9,532 nucleotides of DNA, from NCBI GenBank assembly GCA_002308755.1, contig DBVR01000005.1, positions 1 to 9,532 of the forward strand. The letters are read 5' to 3'. The notes under the pieces were generated by a model. It did not search any database. It worked only from the letters and a program-made list of their open reading frames with translations, and had not been told where the DNA came from. Position 1 is the first letter of the stretch; each line of letters starts with the position of its first letter. A program made the position numbers and the translations under genes. Shown here in pieces: positions 5,682-9,532 of this stretch. The stretch is from Christensenella sp. UBA1259 (GTDB lineage Bacteria > Bacillota > Clostridia > Christensenellales > Borkfalkiaceae).

Positions 5682-7621
5682 CAGAAAATTTCGCTCCCGT
5701 CTTCCATATCCCGCTCGGGAGAAAGGAAGGAAAGTTCGCCGTCTTTGTTTTCGGCGCAGAGTATCATGCCCTGACTTTCTACGCCGCAGAGTTTCGCGGG
5801 CTTTAAGTTGGTGATAACTACGAGTTTTTTGCCGACCATATACTCGGGCGAATACGCTTTCGCGATACCGCTGACAACCGTTCTTTGCTCTTCGCCTATC
5901 TTCAACGAAAGTTTAAGAAGTTTATTGCTCTTTTCCAGTTTTTCGCAGGCGACGACCGTGGCGACTTTAAGTTCTATTTTCGCGAAATCTTCTATACCTA
6001 TCTGCGGTTTCATATCCCCGTTCTCCTTGGATTTTTCGTTCGCCGCAACCTGTTTTGCGGCTATCTCTTCCGCTTTTGCCGTTACTTCCTTTATATCGAA
6101 CCTGTTAAACAGTATTTCCGGCTCTTTGCTTACCGTCGTTTCCTTTAACAGCCCGAATTTGCCGAGTTCACCGAAACTTCTTACGTCGAGTCCGAACTGT
6201 TTCGCGCCTTTCACCGCGGAATCGGGCAGGAACGGGTACAGTAAGGAAAGCCCTATCACGATACTTTCCGTAAGGTTATAAAGCACCGTTTTGAGTCTCC
6301 CGAAATTACTTTCGTCTTTCGCGAGTTTCCACGGTTCGGTCTCGTCGATATATTTGTTCGCTCTCCTGAACAGAGTGAATATCTCTTCCAACGCGTCGGA
6401 AACGCGGTAGTCGTCCATCTTCTTTTTAACTTTGCCGTATGCGGCAAGTACCACCGCTTTCAGGTCTTCGTCCACGGGCTCGGATACCCCGCCGTCTTCC
6501 ACTTTGCCGCCGAAATATTTGTTACTCATAGCCGCCGTGCGGTTGACGAGATTGCCGAGAACGTTCGCAAGGTCGGCGTTTATCTTTTCGGTCATAGCCT
6601 CCCACGAAATAACGCCGTCGTTGTCCTGCGGCATAGCCGTTAAAACGTAATACCTTACGGCGTCCTTTCCGAACACCGAAACGAGATCGTCGGCGTACAT
6701 AACGTTGCCCTTCGATTTACTCATCTTGCCGCCTTCCTGCAAAAGCCAGCCGTGTCCGTACACCTTTTTGGGTAGCGGAAGTCCCAACGCCATCAGAAAG
6801 ATAGGCCAGTAAATGGTGTGAAACCTTATTATGTCTTTCCCTATTATGTGCACGTCTGCGGGCCATAATTTTTTAAACTGTTCCGTACTGTTGCCGTCGG
6901 CGTCGTAGCCTATGCCCGTGATATAGTTGGACAGAGCGTCCAGCCAGACGTAAACGACGTGCCTGTCGTCGAAATCCACGGGTATCCCCCACTTAAAGGA
7001 AGAACGGGATACGCAAAGGTCGGTAAGCCCCGGCTTTAAGAAATTGTTCAGCATTTCGTTCTTTCTCGAAATGGGCAGGATAAATTCGGGGTGTTCTTCG
7101 TAGTACTTTATAAGCCTGTCGGCGTATTTACTCATTTTGAAAAAATACGCTTCTTCTTCGGCTTTCTTTACTTCTCTGCCGCAGTCGGGACACTTGCCGT
7201 CGTTAAGTTGACTTTCCGTCCAGAAAGATTCGCAAGGGGTACAGTACCAGCCTTCGTATTTGCCCTTATATATATCGCCCTGCTCGTATAACTTGCGGAA
7301 TATCTTCTGTATCTGCAATTCGTGGTCCTTATCGGTGGTACGGATAAACTTGTCGTAGGAAACGCCCACTAAATCCCATATCCCCTTTATTTCGCCCGCG
7401 ACTTTATCTACGTACTCTTTGGGGGTAACGCCCGCTGCTTTCGCCTTTTCTTCTATCTTCTGTCCGTGCTCGTCCGTGCCCGTCTGAAAAAACACGTCGT
7501 ACCCTTCCGCCCTTTTAAAGCGCGCTATCGCGTCGGATAATATCGCTTCGTAAGTGTTGCCTATGTGGGGCTTACCGGAAGTGTACGCTATCGCCGTCGT
7601 CAAATAAAACTTTTCTTTCAT
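5681..7621 (-). CDS. metG: Methionyl-tRNA synthetase with C-terminal tRNA-binding domain
   Basis: MetRS charges tRNA-Met, including the initiator, with methionine. The 646 residues show the full class I architecture. KPHIGNTYE at 17-25 is the HIGH-type ATP signature with Asn as its last residue. TGTDEHGQKIEEKA follows at 47-60. A CxxC...CxxC zinc knuckle lies at Cys127, Cys130, Cys144 and Cys147. WLDALSNYITGIGY at 226-239 is a methionine-pocket segment, and GGKMSKSKGN at 297-306 is the KMSKS loop. An anticodon-binding helical domain follows. A C-terminal OB-fold (Trbp111-like) domain at about 545-646 begins IGIEDFAKIELKV and holds NLKPAKLCGVESQGM. The linker between them (about 510-540) is Ala/Glu/Lys-rich. 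AAGGA lies 11 bases before the ATG, a rather long spacing. The leader is only about 36 bases, too short for a T-box or SAM riboswitch. Confidence 0.97.
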   Translation of the reverse strand: MKEKFYLTTAIAYTSGKPHIGNTYEAILSDAIARFKRAEGYDVFFQTGTDEHGQKIEEKAKAAGVTPKEYVDKVAGEIKGIWDLVGVSYDKFIRTTDKDHELQIQKIFRKLYEQGDIYKGKYEGWYCTPCESFWTESQLNDGKCPDCGREVKKAEEEAYFFKMSKYADRLIKYYEEHPEFILPISRKNEMLNNFLKPGLTDLCVSRSSFKWGIPVDFDDRHVVYVWLDALSNYITGIGYDADGNSTEQFKKLWPADVHIIGKDIIRFHTIYWPIFLMALGLPLPKKVYGHGWLLQEGGKMSKSKGNVMYADDLVSVFGKDAVRYYVLTAMPQDNDGVISWEAMTEKINADLANVLGNLVNRTAAMSNKYFGGKVEDGGVSEPVDEDLKAVVLAAYGKVKKKMDDYRVSDALEEIFTLFRRANKYIDETEPWKLAKDESNFGRLKTVLYNLTESIVIGLSLLYPFLPDSAVKGAKQFGLDVRSFGELGKFGLLKETTVSKEPEILFNRFDIKEVTAKAEEIAAKQVAANEKSKENGDMKPQIGIEDFAKIELKVATVVACEKLEKSNKLLKLSLKIGEEQRTVVSGIAKAYSPEYMVGKKLVVITNLKPAKLCGVESQGMILCAENKDGELSFLSPERDMEDGSEIF

Positions 7622-7663
7622 TTACTTTAAAGTCCTTGCGTTTTGTACGTTTCGTATAAAGTT

Positions 7664-7692
7664 ATTTTAGCACAAATCTTTCTCATATTCAA
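7664..7692 (-). promoter_or_regulatory. Extended -10 promoter for metG-tatD
   Basis: On the minus strand, TTGAAT (7687-7692) and TAAAAT (7664-7669) are 17 bases apart, with TGC directly before the -10 (TGn). Transcription should begin near 7657, about 36 bases before the metG ATG. The -35 element lies only 24 bases from the divergent spmA start, so the two transcription units share a very compact intergenic region. Confidence 0.75.
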
Positions 7693-7716
7693 GGATTATA
7701 CTTCATAAATTTTACT

Positions 7717-8289
7717 ATGAATTTGATTTTCGGCGTAATTTTAACGGTTTCCACCGTAACTTTGATATTCGTAGAACCCGACGGGGTGCTTACATCCTTT
7801 CTAAACGGCACGGAAAAAGCCCTCGCTCTCTCTTCGCAGATGACGGTGATTTACGCCGTGTGGCTCGGAATATTGAACGTTTTCGAAAAGACGGGGCTCA
7901 CCGAAAAGACCGCGAAACTTCTTAAACCCGTAAACCGATTTCTGTTCGGACCGCTGCCCGAGAAAGCCAACGATTTTATGTCGTTAAATATCGCGGCGAA
8001 TATTCTCGGTATGAGCGGGGCGACTACCCCTATGGGCATAAAATCCGTAAAAGAACTCGAAAAACACCCGAACACCGAGTACGCCCTCTGTATGTTTTTC
8101 GTGATAAACGCGACGAGCATCCAGCTTATACCGTCGTCGGTACTCGCTCTCCGTATAAGATGCGGCGCGGTAAACCCTTCCGATATAATATTTCCGACGA
8201 TACTCGCAACCCTTCTTTCAACCGTGCTGGGAATACTTCTCGTAAAGATATTCATGAAAAAAAGGGGCGATAAATGTCGGTTTATCTGA
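7717..8289 (+). CDS. spmA: Spore maturation protein A (nucleoside-recognition/Gate domain membrane protein)
   Basis: SpmA and SpmB are membrane proteins needed for spore core dehydration and heat resistance; the transported or recognised ligand is unknown. The 190 residues match B. subtilis SpmA in length and in its key block NILGMSGATTPMGIKSVKEL (about 95-114). The later SIQLIPSSVLALRIRCGAVNPSDII is also shared. Hydrophobic segments are visible at about 3-18, 43-56, 120-145 and 155-175. The start is the ATG at 7717, because the protein then begins with the expected first membrane segment. No Shine-Dalgarno sequence lies at a normal distance (AAGGA is 21 bases away). A sporulation-type promoter was looked for; CATATTCA at 7684-7691 resembles a SigE -10 but lacks a matching -35. 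The 3' end overlaps spmB by 16 bases. Confidence 0.93.
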   Translation: MNLIFGVILTVSTVTLIFVEPDGVLTSFLNGTEKALALSSQMTVIYAVWLGILNVFEKTGLTEKTAKLLKPVNRFLFGPLPEKANDFMSLNIAANILGMSGATTPMGIKSVKELEKHPNTEYALCMFFVINATSIQLIPSSVLALRIRCGAVNPSDIIFPTILATLLSTVLGILLVKIFMKKRGDKCRFI

Positions 8290-8780
8290 TACCCGTTTTC
8301 TTTCTTTTCGTATTTATTTACGCCGCGATAAAACGGGTAAAACCCTACGACGCCTTTACCGACGGGGTAAAGGGCGCTATCCCCTTTTCTTTCAGCATAT
8401 TCCCGTATCTTGCAAGCATTTTCGTTTTGATGGAACTATTCGAAGAAAGCGGACTTTCTTCGCTTTTGTGCGACTTTTTATCCCCCGTTTTCGGATTTTT
8501 GGGGATACCGAAGGAACTTACGAAACTCGTTCTCATAAAGCCCTTTTCTGGAAGCGGCGCGCTTGCCACTCTTTCCGATATCTACGCAGAATACGGCGCG
8601 GACGGGTATATAGCGAGATGCGCTTCGGTGATATACGGTTCGAGTGAAACGGTGTTTTATATCGCCGCCGTGTATTTTGCGGGTTCTAAAACCAAAAATC
8701 TCTTTAAGCCTATCGCGATATCACTTTTCGCTTCCTTTTTATCCTGCGTTTTCGCCTGCTTTATATGCAGAATTATGTAA
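8274..8780 (+). CDS. spmB: Spore maturation protein B
   Basis: SpmB is the partner of SpmA in spore maturation, an integral membrane protein of the Gate-domain family. It has 168 residues, slightly shorter than the usual ~175. The recognisable features are KGAIPFSFSIFPYLASIFVL (about 34-53), then PFSGSGALATLSDIYAEYGADG (about 92-113). The latter is the counterpart of the family's RPxSGSxAL motif, with KPFSGSGAL here. YGSSETVFYIAAVYFA follows (about 123-138), like the QGSTDTTLYVLTVYFG of other SpmB proteins. Hydrophobic helices lie at about 2-17, 38-53, 125-140 and 147-167. It starts inside the end of spmA, with AGGGG 8 bases before the ATG, so translation is probably coupled. No terminator separates it from the scfA promoter 18 bases downstream, so sporulation-time readthrough into scfA is possible (inference). 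Confidence 0.93.
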   Translation: MSVYLIPVFFLFVFIYAAIKRVKPYDAFTDGVKGAIPFSFSIFPYLASIFVLMELFEESGLSSLLCDFLSPVFGFLGIPKELTKLVLIKPFSGSGALATLSDIYAEYGADGYIARCASVIYGSSETVFYIAAVYFAGSKTKNLFKPIAISLFASFLSCVFACFICRIM

Positions 8781-8798
8781 CAATAGTAAAAGAAAGCG

Positions 8799-8827
8799 TT
8801 GACAAGCCCGGCCGTTTATGCTATAAT
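8799..8827 (+). promoter_or_regulatory. Consensus SigA promoter for scfA
   Basis: A perfect TTGACA (8799-8804) and a perfect TATAAT (8822-8827) lie exactly 17 bases apart, with TGC before the -10 (TGn extended element). This is the strongest promoter in the window. Predicted start of transcription is about 8834, with a 20-base leader carrying the ribosome site. It implies high, growth-phase (vegetative) expression of the small peptide precursor. Confidence 0.92.
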
Positions 8828-8841
8828 TTCTATATATTCTA

Positions 8842-8847
8842 CGGAGG
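8842..8847 (+). promoter_or_regulatory. Strong ribosome binding site of scfA
   Basis: CGGAGG lies 6 bases before the ATG at 8854. With the consensus promoter it points to abundant production of the precursor peptide, and it fixes the start of this very short gene. Confidence 0.85.
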
Positions 8848-8853
8848 CGCGAT

Positions 8854-9006
8854 ATGAAACGTATAAAAACCATAAAAACTCGTAATCTTTGCGAAAGCGC
8901 GAAAAACGGCGGCTGCGGCGAGTGCCAGACTTCTTGTCAGTCGGCTTGCAAAACCAGTTGCGGCGTTGCTAACCAAAAGTGCGAAAACGGTAAAAAATCC
9001 GTTTGA
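8854..9006 (+). CDS. scfA: SCIFF ranthipeptide precursor (six-cysteines-in-forty-five family), variant
   Basis: This is a 50-residue ribosomally made peptide precursor. It has the family's N-terminal leader-like start KRIKTIKTRNL, the core GGCGECQTSCQSACKTSC (19-36), and then GVANQKCENGKKSV. Cysteines are at 13, 21, 24, 28, 32, 36 and 43. The last six are the canonical set and Cys13 is extra. In characterised homologues (CteA and the Caldanaerobacter peptide) the partner radical SAM enzyme links Cys32 to Thr37 by a thioether. Here the spacing is identical but residue 37 is Gly. Family members are linked to Clostridia and have been proposed to act in quorum sensing; a firm role is not established. 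The gene has a consensus promoter, a strong ribosome site and its own terminator, and is followed by its maturase. The identification is very secure despite the small size. Confidence 0.95.
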   Translation: MKRIKTIKTRNLCESAKNGGCGECQTSCQSACKTSCGVANQKCENGKKSV

Positions 9007-9028
9007 TTTTCAGAAAAAAATAAAAATC

Positions 9029-9051
9029 ACCGCCGCAAGGGCGGTATTTTT
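9029..9051 (+). terminator. Intrinsic terminator/attenuator between scfA and scfB
   Basis: ACCGCC (9029-9034) and GGCGGT (9040-9045) pair around GCAAG, and the stem can be extended by AAAAA pairing with TTTTT at the base. ATTTTTA follows on the plus strand. Lying in the 56-base scfA-scfB gap, it should make most transcripts end after scfA, giving much more precursor than enzyme. The left arm's A-run also allows some function on the other strand. Confidence 0.8.
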
Positions 9052-9057
9052 ATGTAA
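9052..9057 (+). other. AUG-UAA start-stop just upstream of scfB
   Basis: An ATG followed at once by TAA lies directly after the terminator T-run and 5 bases before the scfB ATG. It is not in the scfB frame. It may be chance, or it may hold initiating ribosomes next to the true start, as minimal start-stops can do. Confidence 0.3.
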
Positions 9058-9062
9058 ACTCT

Positions 9063-9532
9063 ATGGTACACCTTTATAAACTTTTCGGATATAACGTGAT
9101 AGTAGACTCCGCCTGCGGCTCCGTTCACCTTGCGGACGATCTCTCTTTCGACACGGTAGCCGAATTCGACGGCAAAAAAAAGTCGGAAGTGATTTTTGCC
9201 GTTTCGAAAAAACACCCCGAAGTTTCAAAAGAAGATATACTCTCCTGCTACGAAGAGATCGAAAGTCTTAAAAAAGACGGCGTGCTTTTCGCAAAAGATC
9301 CTTTCCGAAATCTTGCGGGCGAACTTAAAGCCCGCTCCAAAGGGATAGTAAAAGCGCTGTGTCTTCACGTCGCGCACACCTGTAACCTAAACTGCTCCTA
9401 CTGTTTTGCGAGTCAGGGAAAATACAAGGGCGAACGCGCGCTTATGAGTTACGAAACAGGGGCGCGCGCGTTGGATTTTCTCATTGAAAATTCCGGAACG
9501 AGAAGAAATCTCGAAGTGGATTTCTTCGGCGG
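9063..9532 (+). CDS. scfB: SCIFF/ranthipeptide maturase, radical SAM SPASM-type enzyme, N-terminal 156 residues (cut by window edge)
   Basis: ScfB uses S-adenosylmethionine and iron-sulfur clusters to form thioether crosslinks in the ScfA precursor. The visible part starts with VHLYKLFGYNVIVDSACGSVHLADD (given in two parts of the family pattern: NGYNIVLD-like, then GAVHxxDD-like). This is a peptide-recognition (RRE-like) domain of about 90 residues. The radical SAM signature CxxxCxxC follows at Cys107, Cys111 and Cys114 in HVAHTCNLNCSYCFASQG (102-119). It continues with GERALMSYETGARALDFLI (123-141) and the start of the FFGGEP motif at the edge. The C-terminal SPASM/auxiliary-cluster domain lies outside. 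The ATG at 9063 is chosen because the family N-terminus begins here; no Shine-Dalgarno sequence is visible. The gene lies downstream of a terminator, so its expression should be low relative to scfA. Confidence 0.94.
   Translation, partial: MVHLYKLFGYNVIVDSACGSVHLADDLSFDTVAEFDGKKKSEVIFAVSKKHPEVSKEDILSCYEEIESLKKDGVLFAKDPFRNLAGELKARSKGIVKALCLHVAHTCNLNCSYCFASQGKYKGERALMSYETGARALDFLIENSGTRRNLEVDFFG

Noticed and set aside
7556..7567. HIGN instead of HIGH in the MetRS signature as a possible defect
   Set aside because: The other motifs (zinc knuckle, KMSKS) are intact. From family knowledge, HIGNTYE is a common form in clostridial methionyl-tRNA synthetases.
7622..7660. T-box or SAM riboswitch upstream of metG
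   Set aside because: The predicted leader is about 36 bases, too short for either element, and no specifier or antiterminator-like structure is visible.
7851..8569. Minus-strand frames opposite spmA and spmB (134 and 74 residues)
   Set aside because: They are antisense to recognisable spore maturation genes and show no ribosome site or family features.
9027..9215. 62-residue minus-strand frame opposite the start of scfB
   Set aside because: It is the shadow of scfB. Its C-terminal end runs into the scfA terminator and no start signal is evident.

Overview
The window looks like a chromosomal housekeeping segment from a spore-forming, anaerobic member of the Clostridia, probably an uncultured gut-type lineage. 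Three things point there: spmA-spmB (spore maturation), a SCIFF ranthipeptide precursor with its radical SAM maturase (scfA-scfB, nearly a signature of Clostridia), and the Firmicutes-type order rpmB <-> asp23-fakA-recG. There are eleven genes, two of them cut by the window edges. No mobile element, tRNA, rRNA or CRISPR array was seen, and no gene-free stretch exceeds about 205 bases.

Left block (1-2971, minus strand): asp23 -> fakA -> recG, transcribed leftwards. A good sigma-70-type promoter lies in front of asp23. An intrinsic terminator lies between fakA and recG and almost touches the recG start. recG continues past the left edge. rpmB (plus strand, 3120-3311) is divergent from asp23, with its own extended -10 promoter and a strong bidirectional terminator.

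Middle block (3329-7692, minus strand): metG -> tatD, joined by a one-base overlap and driven by an extended -10 promoter, then a terminator-like hairpin, then rsmA -> rdgB with an 8-base overlap. This resembles the metG-tatD-rnmV-rsmA cluster of Firmicutes, but the ribonuclease M5 gene (rnmV) is absent and rdgB follows rsmA. The products serve tRNA charging, nuclease/quality-control functions, 16S rRNA dimethylation and nucleotide-pool cleaning.

Right block (7717-9532, plus strand): spmA and spmB (overlapping), then a textbook TTGACA-17-TATAAT promoter driving scfA, a small cysteine-rich ranthipeptide precursor. A terminator hairpin follows, then scfB, the radical SAM thioether-forming enzyme, which runs off the right edge. 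This block holds the most interesting material. The precursor has Gly at position 37, where characterised SCIFF peptides carry the Thr that accepts the thioether, and it has a seventh cysteine at position 13. scfB has no Shine-Dalgarno sequence and is preceded by an AUG-UAA start-stop. I see no wholly new system; the best lead is this variant ranthipeptide locus.
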